NCBI RefSeq assembly: GCF_000008185.1
Contig: NC_002967.9
Location: 1,302,001 to 1,366,000, forward strand
Direction of reading: 5' to 3'
DNA: 64,000 nucleotides
Origin: Treponema denticola ATCC 35405
GTDB taxonomy: Bacteria; Spirochaetota; Spirochaetia; Treponematales; Treponemataceae
In this document: in pieces, positions 26,728 through 34,703 of the stretch
How the letters are laid out: each line of letters begins with the position of its first letter
Numbering within the stretch: the first letter of the stretch is position 1
Notes under the pieces: generated by a model
Databases searched by the model: none
Told to the model about the DNA's origin: nothing
Seen by the model: the letters and a program-made list of their open reading frames with translations, nothing else
Position numbers and translations under genes: made by a program

Positions 26728-27303
26728 CTACACCCTAATCCCTAGCTCATCTATCTCCAAGCCGGATTTTTGTTCAAAGTATTTTTTTAGTTCGATATGT
26801 TTGTTCCATTTGTCTTGGGGATAATAACCGTGGCGTTTTTTTACATCGCCCATTCTCTCTTCGATTTTTGCAGAGCCTTGAGGGAGAGCAATGCTGTCGC
26901 ATAGCTGAATGAGCCTGTCGTAATCGTCATATTCGTATTCGTCGATAAGCTTTTTTATTTTTTTATACGCTTCAGGGCTGACATCGTTTTTGCCGATGTA
27001 GGTTTCTATTTTTTTTATAGAAAAAGAATGAGTTATACATACTCGGGCAGCCTCATCATAGCCTAATTTCATAAGATACTCATAACCGTCTATTACATGG
27101 GCAAGGGCTGTTACGCCTTCCCTCCGTCCTATATCGTGAAGAAGTCCCAAGATATAGGCCTTGACAGGATCTAAGTCCTTACAGGCTGAGGCAATTTTTT
27201 GTGCACACTTGGCTGCAACAATGGAGTGTTCTCTCCAAGGGCCGGGATTTTTTAAATAAGCTTCTTCAAGTAATCTTTCAGCTTCTTCTTTAGAAGGTAA
27301 CAT
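26728..27303 (-). CDS. HD-domain phosphohydrolase-like protein
   Basis: 191 residues. HD metal motif: REHSIVAAKCAQKIA (first His about residue 20), LGLLHDIGRR (His-Asp about 55), AHVIDGYEYL and CITHSF. HD proteins of this size hydrolyse nucleotides or phosphate esters. The substrate is unknown. AAGGA ribosome site before the ATG at 27303. Its 3' end faces the EreA-like gene with about 20 bases between, and an acetyltransferase remnant lies directly upstream. Confidence 0.82.
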   Translation of the reverse strand: MLPSKEEAERLLEEAYLKNPGPWREHSIVAAKCAQKIASACKDLDPVKAYILGLLHDIGRREGVTALAHVIDGYEYLMKLGYDEAARVCITHSFSIKKIETYIGKNDVSPEAYKKIKKLIDEYEYDDYDRLIQLCDSIALPQGSAKIEERMGDVKKRHGYYPQDKWNKHIELKKYFEQKSGLEIDELGIRV

Positions 27304-27312
27304 TTTTTATCC

Positions 27313-27402
27313 TTAAAATAAAACCGCCTTGTGCTCAAGCCCTAGCTTTTTATAGAACTTGTAAGCTCGGCACATTAAGGCGGCTTTATAAGATTTTAAG
27401 CG
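27313..27402 (-). pseudogene. Remnant of a GNAT acetyltransferase 3' end
   Basis: The gap between the HD gene and pmbA encodes, on the minus strand, a tail reading AYKFYKKLGLEHKAVLF followed by TAA at 27313-27315. This resembles the C-terminus of GNAT N-acetyltransferases (A..FY.KLGF). No start codon or acetyl-CoA motif precedes it, because pmbA ends at 27404. It may be debris from a deletion. The same bases also form a long imperfect stem (CCGCCTT/AAGGCGG), so a terminator role is an alternative. Confidence 0.5.
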
Positions 27403-27403
27403 T

Positions 27404-28711
27404 TTACTTTCCCGAAATTGTAATGCCTGTAGAATGCATCCACGGAACTATTGCGTTTCCGTAGTCGACTTTTTCTTTTGAAACGGAAATTATATCGCTG
27501 AACATCTTTACGATGTTTCCTGCTATCATCGTTTCGGAAAGAGGTTTTGTAATTTCGCCGTTTTCGATGAGGTAGGAATTTTTTGCAACGCCCGAAAAGT
27601 CTCCGTTTGCGGCAGGGTTTCCGCCTGAAAAACGGCCGAGTAAAATTCCTTTTTTGACATTCTTAATCATATCAGCCTTTGCCGTATTTCCGCTTTCTAT
27701 TATTAAGCCTTCTCCTCCCGAAACGCAGCGGGGAAGGCCTGTTTTTTTGGAACCGTAAAGGCTCAAAACAAAGTCTTTTAAAACGCCCTTTTCAATAAGT
27801 GTTTTGTTTTCGGTTTTAAAGCCGTCTCCGGTGTAAAGGCTTTCAAGTTCAGTGCCCGCCGGTCTTCGAGGAAACGAATGGAGGGTAAATAAATCCGATA
27901 GTACTTTTTGATTTAATTTATCCTTCCAAATAGAAGTGCCTGTAATTAGGGGCATGTTGCTCATAAAAAGCCCTATCATCGTACCTGCAAAATCTATCAT
28001 ACTCATAGGAGTTATGACTATATCCCCTTTAAAGGAACCTGAAAGAGGGGCGGTAACCGTTTGACCGCAGTTTTCCCTCATTATCTCATCGAGGTTTCCC
28101 CAGTCCTTTAAGGGCTTATCCAAGTTAAGGTGAGCGGCTCCGCTATAGTTAAAGCTGCTCGTACCCTTGTCGTCTTTTGCAAAAAACATTGCCGTAAAAT
28201 TGTATATGCCTGAGCTTTGTGTAAAGCGCACTCCGTTTGAGTTTGCAAGGATTTGCTCGCTTCTTGTAAAGTCTAAAACACATTGATTTAATTGTAAGGT
28301 AGGGTAGGCCGATTTTGTATAATCCAAAAATTCTTTCAGCCTCTCATACATTTTTTCGTTATTGGGTTCCGTATCGCCGTAGGAAAGAGTTTCTCCCTTT
28401 TGCATAGGCGCAATATCGTTTCCATCATCCTTTTCGGAAGATCGTGAAAGGGCAACAACTTTTGCAGCCTCTTCTTTTAAGGTTTTTTCGCTTAAATCAT
28501 TTCCCGAAATATGCCCCTTCTTGGTTTCTACAAGAGAGGTCATTGCAACTGAGATATCGGTGGTACTCCTATAAAGGCTTAAACGGCCTGCATCAATATT
28601 CATTTCGCTTTTTACGCTTTTTGAAACCCTTGTTGTTGCCTTATCGGCTCCCTCTTTTTTAAGGGCATCCAAGATAAATTCCGCATGTTTTATTCCGTCA
28701 AATCCGCTCAT
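27404..28711 (-). CDS. pmbA: TldE/PmbA-family protein (first pair)
   Basis: 435 residues. Non-catalytic partner of TldD: the TldD/E heterodimer trims modified or unfolded peptides in the cytosol. Family traits include RSTTDISVAMTSLVETKKGHISGNDL compressed near residues 45-70, ANSNGVRFTQSSGIYNF near 170, SGGNPAANGDFSGVAKNSYLIENGEIT, and the tail VPWMHSTGITISG. No HExxxH is present, as expected. The ATG at 28711 overlaps the TAA of tldD by one base, so translation is coupled. Confidence 0.9.
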   Translation of the reverse strand: MSGFDGIKHAEFILDALKKEGADKATTRVSKSVKSEMNIDAGRLSLYRSTTDISVAMTSLVETKKGHISGNDLSEKTLKEEAAKVVALSRSSEKDDGNDIAPMQKGETLSYGDTEPNNEKMYERLKEFLDYTKSAYPTLQLNQCVLDFTRSEQILANSNGVRFTQSSGIYNFTAMFFAKDDKGTSSFNYSGAAHLNLDKPLKDWGNLDEIMRENCGQTVTAPLSGSFKGDIVITPMSMIDFAGTMIGLFMSNMPLITGTSIWKDKLNQKVLSDLFTLHSFPRRPAGTELESLYTGDGFKTENKTLIEKGVLKDFVLSLYGSKKTGLPRCVSGGEGLIIESGNTAKADMIKNVKKGILLGRFSGGNPAANGDFSGVAKNSYLIENGEITKPLSETMIAGNIVKMFSDIISVSKEKVDYGNAIVPWMHSTGITISGK

Positions 28712-30093
28712 TATTCCCGTCCTCCTACTCCGATTTTACACTTGATTGCAGGTCCGCCCATTCCTACATTGATGAGCTGCTTTTTTCCGCACATGCCGGC
28801 ATTGCTCCAACTCATATCGTCGCTTACCATTGTTACGGTTTTAAGCATGTCGAAGGCTACTCCCGCTATAGTGCAGTCCTTTACGGCCCTGCCGATTTTT
28901 CCGTTTTTAATTTCATAACCGAGCACTACACCGAACATAAATTCGCTTGTAGAGTCGGCCTGCCCGTTCGATGAGCGTACAAAATAGTAGCCGTCATCAA
29001 TGCTCGCTATCATGTCCTTTAGCTTATCCTTTCCGGGGAGAATTGCGGTGTTCCGCATACGCACCAAAGGCTCATCCGAAAATTCGTTTGCACGGGCGTT
29101 TCCTGTCGGGTCTACCTTAAAGATGGCTGCCGACTGTTTGTTATGCATATAGGATCGTAAGATTCCGTCCTTTATTATAACGGCATCCTTTGCAGCAACT
29201 CCCTCATCGTCTATCCAGATAGGAACGGGGCATATTTTGCCGTTACACTCGTAGGCAAAGTCTACGAGAGTTACCAATGGAGTCGCAACTTCCTTATTCA
29301 TAAAGTCTGCCGCAATGGAGCCGGACATTACGAAGTCCGATTCTGTGGTATGTCCTATTGCTTCATGGGCAAGGATGCCTGCAAGGTCGGGGCCGAGTAC
29401 AACATCGTGAATACCGGGCTTGGCATAGACTCCGGCCGCCTTTTGTTTTAGGTTTTCAACCATTTCATCTATTTTAGAATAGTAAAGATTAGGCTTATCG
29501 AAGAGGTTTTTAAATTGACCGTAGCCTCCGAATACATCGTAGAGGTCTATGGGCTGGCCTTCCGAGAGGAGCTTAAAGCTCATCACTAAATTTGCTCTTG
29601 AAATATAGGTGTGGGCATCAGCCTTGTCCGATGTAATAAGATGCCTTTCGGTTCCGTTTGCCGAGATTCTAAAAATTCTTGATTGAAGTTCGGGATATTT
29701 TTTTGCCGTGTAGTTTTCAAGGTCTTTTATAAAGTCTATTGCTTCCTTTTGATCGGCATCCTTGGAAGGATCGTACTTTCCGTAGGTGCCCTGTCCCGTA
29801 AAGGCTGGAAGTTCTGCTTGACCGCTTCCCGTTTTTTTGGCTAAAAACTTAACGTTTTCGTTTGCCGATTTTATAGATGAGGCTATGGCCTCATCCGTTT
29901 GTTCGGGTGATGAGGCAAAGCCCCATACCCCGTCCTTAAAAGAGCGGGCACAAACTCCGGCTTTTCGGGCTTGAACATTGTTTATAAGGTCTCCGTTTAC
30001 AGCTGCCACAGTCATAAAGCTGTCATTTTGAACCCTAAGCTCTGTGTACTCCGAAAAAAGCCTTGCATGGCTCTTTAAATCATCAAATTTCAT
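28711..30093 (-). CDS. tldD: TldD-family zinc metalloprotease (first pair)
   Basis: 460 residues. The catalytic subunit of the TldD/E protease. Zinc motif HEAIGH at residues 243-248 inside GILAHEAIGHTTESDF, IDDEGVAAKD, and the C-terminal GKKQLINVGMGGPAIKC bearing the conserved cysteine of the family. GGAGG ribosome site eight bases before the ATG. Its leader contains a dispersed hairpin element (30101-30147). It is downstream of ptsH and hprK on the same strand. A second, more diverged pair lies at 42675-45400. Confidence 0.93.
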   Translation of the reverse strand: MKFDDLKSHARLFSEYTELRVQNDSFMTVAAVNGDLINNVQARKAGVCARSFKDGVWGFASSPEQTDEAIASSIKSANENVKFLAKKTGSGQAELPAFTGQGTYGKYDPSKDADQKEAIDFIKDLENYTAKKYPELQSRIFRISANGTERHLITSDKADAHTYISRANLVMSFKLLSEGQPIDLYDVFGGYGQFKNLFDKPNLYYSKIDEMVENLKQKAAGVYAKPGIHDVVLGPDLAGILAHEAIGHTTESDFVMSGSIAADFMNKEVATPLVTLVDFAYECNGKICPVPIWIDDEGVAAKDAVIIKDGILRSYMHNKQSAAIFKVDPTGNARANEFSDEPLVRMRNTAILPGKDKLKDMIASIDDGYYFVRSSNGQADSTSEFMFGVVLGYEIKNGKIGRAVKDCTIAGVAFDMLKTVTMVSDDMSWSNAGMCGKKQLINVGMGGPAIKCKIGVGGRE

Positions 30094-30100
30094 GACATAC

Positions 30101-30147
30101 CTCCATAAAAAGTTTTTGCAGGAAATATTAATTTCCGAAAAAGTTTA
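30101..30147 (-). repeat. Dispersed 5'-leader hairpin element, copy 1
   Basis: About 45 bp shared with 59707-59757. Inner arms GGAAAT/ATTTCC with a short loop are flanked by A/T-rich outer arms. It fills the gap from the ptsH stop codon to the tldD ribosome site. The second copy sits in the same position ahead of the FecR-domain gene. Confidence 0.8.
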
Positions 30148-30411
30148 TTCTTCTTCAAATTTATTGTTAAAAATAGTTTCGATTGCTTCGCTGGCTTCCT
30201 TTTCATCAGGCCCATCACAGGTGAGGGTGAGCTCTGTGCCGTAGGCGGCAGCCATAGTTATAATCCCTATTACCGATTTAGCATTGATTTTTGCATCTTC
30301 CTTGCATAAAAAAATTTCCGAAGAAAAATTGTTCGATTTTTGTGCAATAAGAGCTGCCGGCCGGGCATGTATTCCTGCCCGATTTTGAACCTTAATAGTT
30401 TTTGAAATCAT
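30145..30411 (-). CDS. ptsH: HPr phosphocarrier protein
   Basis: 88 residues with canonical numbering: phosphoryl-accepting H15 in NRAGIHARPA and regulatory S46 in NAKSVIGI. HPr passes phosphate from enzyme I, and it is phosphorylated at Ser46 by HprK in regulatory systems. T. denticola is reported to have such a phosphorelay without sugar permeases. None are found here either, so a regulatory role is likely. It lies 12 bases after the hprK frame. Confidence 0.95.
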   Translation of the reverse strand: MISKTIKVQNRAGIHARPAALIAQKSNNFSSEIFLCKEDAKINAKSVIGIITMAAAYGTELTLTCDGPDEKEASEAIETIFNNKFEEE

Positions 30412-30423
30412 AATTTATTCCTT

Positions 30424-31476
30424 CTAATAGGTGTCGTCATCAGTGTAGTAGGGTGCCCTTGCAGAATCTGTTTCGATCCATCTAAGAACATTTCTGCTGA
30501 ATTCTCTTGCAGAAAAATACCCCATACTCTTTAGTCTTTCATTTTTAGCTGCCGTTTCCAAAATAATCGGCACATTCCTTCCGGGTTTAACCGGTATTTC
30601 CAATAGAGGAATTTTAACATCAAGAATTTCCGTTGTAAGTTCCTCAGTTCCCAATCTATCATAAACCTTTTCGGCATCCCATTCTTCAAGCTTTGCAACC
30701 AGCTGAATCTGCTTTACTTCCCGTATAGCTCCTATACCGTAAAGCTGGCGTATATTTATTATGCCTAAACCCCTTATTTCCATGTGATGGCCTATAATCT
30801 TATTGGCTCCCGTCCTACAAGGGTGTTTCCGTTTATGCAGGAGATTTCGACTACATCGTCGGCTACGAGGCGGTGCCCTCTTTCAATAAGTTCAAGGGCT
30901 GTTCGCTTTTTCCGACGCTGAGCTGCCCATTATGAGAATGCCTAGGCCGAAAACTTCAACCAAGACTCCATGTAAAGAAATTCTAGGGGCAAAGGTATTC
31001 GATAGGATTCGTAAGAGGCGTAAGGCCAGTTCATTTGAAGAAAGAGTTGAAGTCAAAATAGGGCAATTATGCTTATCGCTTATTTCTAAAAATTCCTTTG
31101 GAGGTTTTAAATCGTTTGAAAATAAACAGCATGGAATCTTAAAAGAAAACATTTTTTCGATTGTGGACAGGTCTTTTTTTTCCGTAAGGGTGGCAAGATA
31201 GGCGTATTCTCCTCGTCCGAAAAGCTGAACTCTTTCATTTGCAAATGAATCGAAAAAGCCTGAAAGGGCAAGTCCCGGACGGTTGATATTGGGTTCCAGA
31301 ATCTTATTGGAAAGCCCCATTCTTCCCGATACACAGGTTAATTCAAGGGAGTCATGTTTTTTAAGGTCTAATTCCAAAAGATTGAGCACCGAAAAGCTTA
31401 TGTTAGCCATGTTTTTAATATACACATTTAAGGCTGTTTTGTAAACAGACTTTGCCTGATTTTCAGTTGTTTTCAT
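30424..31476 (-). pseudogene. hprK: HPr kinase/phosphorylase, interrupted by three apparent 1-base losses
   Basis: The N-terminal domain and start of the kinase domain run from the ATG at 31476 to a stop at 30892-30894. The rest (HHMEIRGLGIINIRQLYG through the end) runs from about 30790 to 30424. Between them the expected protein is recovered if one base is added near 30918 (restoring Walker A GSSGVGKSE), one near 30902 (giving [19 protein letters not shown]), and one near 30809 (giving [18 protein letters not shown]). The three losses sum to three, so the frame returns. As read, no active kinase can be made. Clustering in short homopolymers makes sequence error as likely as gene decay. Confidence 0.88.
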
Positions 31477-31501
31477 AATTTAAAATTTATGAGTTTAAAA
31501 T

Positions 31502-31528
31502 AAAAAAGGGAGCCCCTTTAGAGCTCCC
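31502..31528 (-). terminator. Rho-independent terminator after hpf
   Basis: On the minus strand GGGAGC pairs with GCTCCC (31523-31528 and 31508-31513) around a nine-base loop, followed by six T (31502-31507). It lies between the hpf stop and the hprK start. Confidence 0.8.
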
Positions 31529-31553
31529 CCAAAATTAAAAACTTAAATTAAGC

Positions 31554-31844
31554 TTACTTCTTTTCTTGAACCTTGTCCTTTTCTTTTTTGACTTTTTGGT
31601 CGGCTATATCCATCATTTTATTGACGCCGGCCTCAAACTCATAGTTTTCGGTTGAAACATGGGCCGTGCCCCCCCACCTAAAGTTAATTGTTGTGTCGTA
31701 GATAAACTTTTTGTCCAGTTTGATAAAGCACTGAATATCGGTAATAAGATTATCCGCGTATTCGATTCTTTTAAACTTTTGATCCAGATATTTTTTCTGA
31801 TCCTCGTCCATCGTAAATTTTACTGCTTGAATATTAATGTTCAT
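31554..31844 (-). CDS. hpf: Ribosome hibernation promoting factor (short HPF / RaiA family)
   Basis: 96 residues, the short form: a single beta-alpha-beta-beta-beta-alpha domain that binds the decoding site of idle ribosomes. Patterns: MNINIQAVKFTMDEDQKKYLDQKF at the start, DLITDIQCFIKLDKK, INFRWGGTAHVSTENYEFEAGVNKMMDIADQKVKK split around residues 60-85, and a lysine-rich end. The ATG at 31844 is four bases after GGAGG, while a GTG four codons earlier lies inside the ribosome site. It has its own promoter with an inverted repeat and its own terminator. Confidence 0.9.
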   Translation of the reverse strand: MNINIQAVKFTMDEDQKKYLDQKFKRIEYADNLITDIQCFIKLDKKFIYDTTINFRWGGTAHVSTENYEFEAGVNKMMDIADQKVKKEKDKVQEKK

Positions 31845-31875
31845 AATTTCCTCCACACAATTTCATTGTACTTAT

Positions 31876-31904
31876 AGGATACTACACTTTTGCTCAAAAG
31901 TCGA
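31876..31904 (-). promoter_or_regulatory. Promoter of hpf with inverted repeat in the spacer
   Basis: Minus-strand TCGACT (31899-31904), 17 bp, TATCCT (31876-31881). The spacer contains CTTTTG-AG-CAAAAG (31887-31900), a possible operator. Confidence 0.5.
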
Positions 31905-31966
31905 GCTTAAAATACGGATAAATGGTAAAAAAATGAAATTGAGCGGAAAACTGACTTTATTAAAAA

Positions 31967-32872
31967 CTAGAGGCCTCTCGGGGCCTTTGCAGGGTCGATG
32001 GGCTTATTTTTATCATAGACCATAAAGTAGAGCCTTGCTTTGCCTGTGAGCAATTCTACTCCCAGCTCTCCCAGCTTTTGGCCTACGGCGATTGTATCTC
32101 CCTTTTTTACGACGATTTTCTCCATTCCGCCGTAAACATAGATGTGTTTTGTCTTAGATTGAACAAATACGACCTGACCGAAGCCTCGGTGAGGGCCTGT
32201 GGATACGACTTTCCCTGAGCTTACAGCCTTTACGGCCTGTCCCTTTACCGAATCTATAACGACTCCGGTGATTTTTCCTGAAAGATAGGCAACCTTTGAG
32301 GCCGGAACGGGCCAAAGGAGCTTGGAATCGGCTTGCTTTGTAGAAGTGCTCGGCTTTACGGCCTGAGTTTCCTTATCGGAGCCTGCCTTTGTAATTGAGG
32401 TTTTTTCTTGTTTGCCGTCTTGAGGTGCTTTGCTCTCCTGCTCTTGGGCCGTGCCTTGGGATTTTCCTTGAGGGATTTTTAAAATTTGGCCTATTTTTAA
32501 GGGCGTTTTTTCGTTAAGTCCGTTTAGTTTAAGGATATCGGAAAATTTGACGCCGAATTTTTTTGCCAAGGCATAAAGAGTATCTCCTTTTTGTATCACA
32601 TGGGTGATCTCCTCCGAACCGGTCTTGGCATTAGTTTTTTTATCGTTTTTTGCAGAACTTTCTACCGGAATTATGAGCTTTTGCCCTATCTTTATTTTTG
32701 AAGGGTCGCTTAAGTTATTTTTTTTGAGAATAGAATCTATAGGCGTATTATATTTTTTGCTAATGGAATAAAGAGTGTCTCCTTTTTCGATTATATGCAC
32801 GATATCTTCTGCAAAGCAGAAAAATGAGAACAAAATAAAAAATAAAGGCCTTAAGATGTTTTTTTTATACAT
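31967..32872 (-). CDS. LysM protein with degenerate LytM/M23 domain
   Basis: 301 residues. Signal peptide (FFILFSFFCFAE), two LysM peptidoglycan-binding domains (IIEKGDTLYSISKKYNT near 27 and VIQKGDTLYALAKKFGV near 88), a Ser/Lys/Gln-rich linker, then an M23-like fold (KAVSSGKVVSTGPHRGFGQVVFVQS, VKKGDTIAVGQKLGELG). The catalytic zinc motifs are absent: HxH near the end reads RLYF, and the GxxxD entry is missing. It is probably an amidase activator of the EnvC/NlpD kind rather than an enzyme. The ATG overlaps the stop of the cyclic-nucleotide-binding gene (TAATG). Confidence 0.88.
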   Translation of the reverse strand: MYKKNILRPLFFILFSFFCFAEDIVHIIEKGDTLYSISKKYNTPIDSILKKNNLSDPSKIKIGQKLIIPVESSAKNDKKTNAKTGSEEITHVIQKGDTLYALAKKFGVKFSDILKLNGLNEKTPLKIGQILKIPQGKSQGTAQEQESKAPQDGKQEKTSITKAGSDKETQAVKPSTSTKQADSKLLWPVPASKVAYLSGKITGVVIDSVKGQAVKAVSSGKVVSTGPHRGFGQVVFVQSKTKHIYVYGGMEKIVVKKGDTIAVGQKLGELGVELLTGKARLYFMVYDKNKPIDPAKAPRGL

Positions 32873-33405
32873 TAAGCCTCTGTTGGAGGGGTAAACATAT
32901 CAACCATAAAAGCTAAATCTTCCGGAGAGAATTCAAGGTTCTTTTCCTGTACCCTTTCTTTATTTGTAGTATTGAGTTTTTGCAATAGGCTAAAAACTAT
33001 ATATGTTAAGATAACGTTTCCTGCCTTTGGATGAGCATTTATATATGCCGTAAATTGTTCTTTAGATATAAGCAGGATTGTCGAAGGATCTAAGGCATTT
33101 ACTGTGGCCGTTGCAGGCTGATCTTTAAAGAGAGATGTTTCACCGAAACTTGCATTGTTTTGTAAAATACCTATTTTCACATCTCCCCATTTTCCGCTTT
33201 TTACTATTTCAAGTTTTCCGCTCAATAATACAAAAAAGCCGTTGTTTTCGGTACCTTCGGTAATAATGCTTTCTCCTCGTTCATAGGAAAGAATTTCAGA
33301 AAAATCTATTATCTGCATTAAATCCGCATCTTCCATGCACGAAAAAAAAGCTGTTTGTTTTACTTCTTGAAAAAAAATGTCTCTATCCATTTCTACCTTG
33401 TTCAT
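32872..33405 (-). CDS. Cyclic-nucleotide-binding domain protein without DNA-binding domain
   Basis: About 177 residues. One Crp-type cNMP-binding fold: FSCMEDADLMQIIDFSEILSYERGESI split over residues 20-50, FFVLLSGKLEIV, and the phosphate-binding cassette SFGETSLFKDQPATATV. A C-terminal helix of about 40 residues follows in place of a helix-turn-helix, so it is not a transcription factor by itself. The ATG at 33405 is five bases after GGGAG. It is cotranscribed with the LysM protein gene. The ligand (cAMP, cGMP or none) is not known. Confidence 0.86.
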   Translation of the reverse strand: MNKVEMDRDIFFQEVKQTAFFSCMEDADLMQIIDFSEILSYERGESIITEGTENNGFFVLLSGKLEIVKSGKWGDVKIGILQNNASFGETSLFKDQPATATVNALDPSTILLISKEQFTAYINAHPKAGNVILTYIVFSLLQKLNTTNKERVQEKNLEFSPEDLAFMVDMFTPPTEA

Positions 33406-33428
33406 ATCTACTCCCATAAAATAATACG

Positions 33429-33499
33429 ATGTTTTGTGCAAAGCACAAAACTCGAAGATAAACAGTGAGGCTGTATTTCTGCCGAACTGTTTATCGATA
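33429..33499 (-). repeat. Dispersed double-hairpin element, copy 1
   Basis: Two hairpins: GTTTTGTGC/GCACAAAAC (33431-33451, three-base loop), and a longer one with outer arms GATAAACAG (33457-33465) and its near-complement ending at 33495. The element is closely similar to 59793-59861 and lies right after the stop of the HD gene. Confidence 0.85.
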
Positions 33500-33506
33500 C
33501 TCCCAA

Positions 33507-34703
33507 TTATCGGTATGCATTAAAAAATACATCCGTGCTTAAATTATTTATCTTTGTTCCTACAGGATAAGCTCCCAGTATATTTTTACGGCCTTCTTCC
33601 AAATGTTTGGAGGTAATTCCGTATTTGATTGAGCTTTCGGCCTCAACAAAGGCTGCTATCTGATCGGCAACCCTCACCAAGCGTCCATCCGTAGCCTTAA
33701 ATTCCTTATCGGCATATTTTTGCGATAACTCTTCAAAGCTTACAATTTTTACCTGTTTGTTTACAATAACCCTGTTTTCAAATTCATCGGATATATAATA
33801 CATAACCTCATCTATAAAAGATTCGTCCATCAAGGGTAAAAGCTCGTCCTTTACTATGCGATCTTCGATTTCTTTTACGACAGCGGGCAAGTGATCCGTT
33901 GCCTGTTTTACAGGTGAAATAATATCCCTTGTAACCGCTTCAGGGAGATCATGAAATAGGGCCGAAAAAAAGTTGTTATATCTTCTTTCATTATTAATGT
34001 TTAAATCGTAGCACATTAAAAGGGTTAGGGCTGCAACATAAAAGGAGTGGCCCAGCACTGTTGTTGGAGGAACTCTCGGTGTTTGATTCCAGCGGATCTG
34101 AAATCTCAATTTTTCTATTTCGGTTATAAGTTTATGAGGATTTTGGTTTGCAAGGAGAAGTTGAATGCCTGTTAAATCCATAAACTCGCAGATTTCTTCC
34201 TTTAGAAAGCCGTCAATTTCGGTTAAACGGAAAGCTTCGTTTACCGGTTTAAGCATTTCAAATTCTCTTATTGTAGAATATTTATGAGCTGCCCGTGAAA
34301 CCTTCCATGTTATATCGTCTTTATCGGGTTCTTCAAAAAGGTAAGAATGAAATTTAGCCTTAAATTCTCCGTCGGGAAAAATATCATTATATTTTTCGAA
34401 TATCCATTCGTTAATCTTTTTGTATTCTTCAGGGTATTCTTTTCGTATTCTTCTTTGCACCGGTGCCTTTATATCGCAAAGGGCTATTTTTCTTAAAATA
34501 TCGAAAACGGAACCGTCGATTATCCTATCCCAATCGATTTTTTTACCTTTTTTTTCTTCGTATTTTCCGATTATATAGGCTAAAAATGTCTTTTCGGCTG
34601 TTTTATCCATTTCGACTATTTCAAAGGGCCGGATAAGATCGTTCCAGCGCTGGATTGAGAAGGCCTCAAATAATTTTAAAACGGTTTTTGTCGTAAAAAT
34701 CAT
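33507..34703 (-). CDS. HD-domain hydrolase (YfbR/HD-type), spirochaetal
   Basis: 398 residues. The metal-binding core is GHSFYVAALTLLMCYDL (His about residue 222), FFSALFHDLPEAVTRDI (His-Asp about 250) and an Asp further on near DQIAAFVEAESSIKYGI. This arrangement resembles YfbR-like 5'-deoxynucleotidases, but with a roughly 200-residue N-terminal extension of unknown fold. Its ATG overlaps the TGA of the 269-residue gene (ATGA), so it belongs to a recN-unknown-HD operon. Substrate unknown. Confidence 0.8.
   Translation of the reverse strand: MIFTTKTVLKLFEAFSIQRWNDLIRPFEIVEMDKTAEKTFLAYIIGKYEEKKGKKIDWDRIIDGSVFDILRKIALCDIKAPVQRRIRKEYPEEYKKINEWIFEKYNDIFPDGEFKAKFHSYLFEEPDKDDITWKVSRAAHKYSTIREFEMLKPVNEAFRLTEIDGFLKEEICEFMDLTGIQLLLANQNPHKLITEIEKLRFQIRWNQTPRVPPTTVLGHSFYVAALTLLMCYDLNINNERRYNNFFSALFHDLPEAVTRDIISPVKQATDHLPAVVKEIEDRIVKDELLPLMDESFIDEVMYYISDEFENRVIVNKQVKIVSFEELSQKYADKEFKATDGRLVRVADQIAAFVEAESSIKYGITSKHLEEGRKNILGAYPVGTKINNLSTDVFFNAYR

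Noticed and set aside
30424-30783. Separate 119-residue gene
   Set aside because: It begins in the middle of the HprK core (EIRGLGIIN) and is the C-terminal part of the broken hprK.
33429-33499. Attachment site or insertion-sequence end
   Set aside because: No recombinase or transposase gene nearby. The second copy is also between ordinary genes, and the structure is two hairpins rather than terminal repeats.
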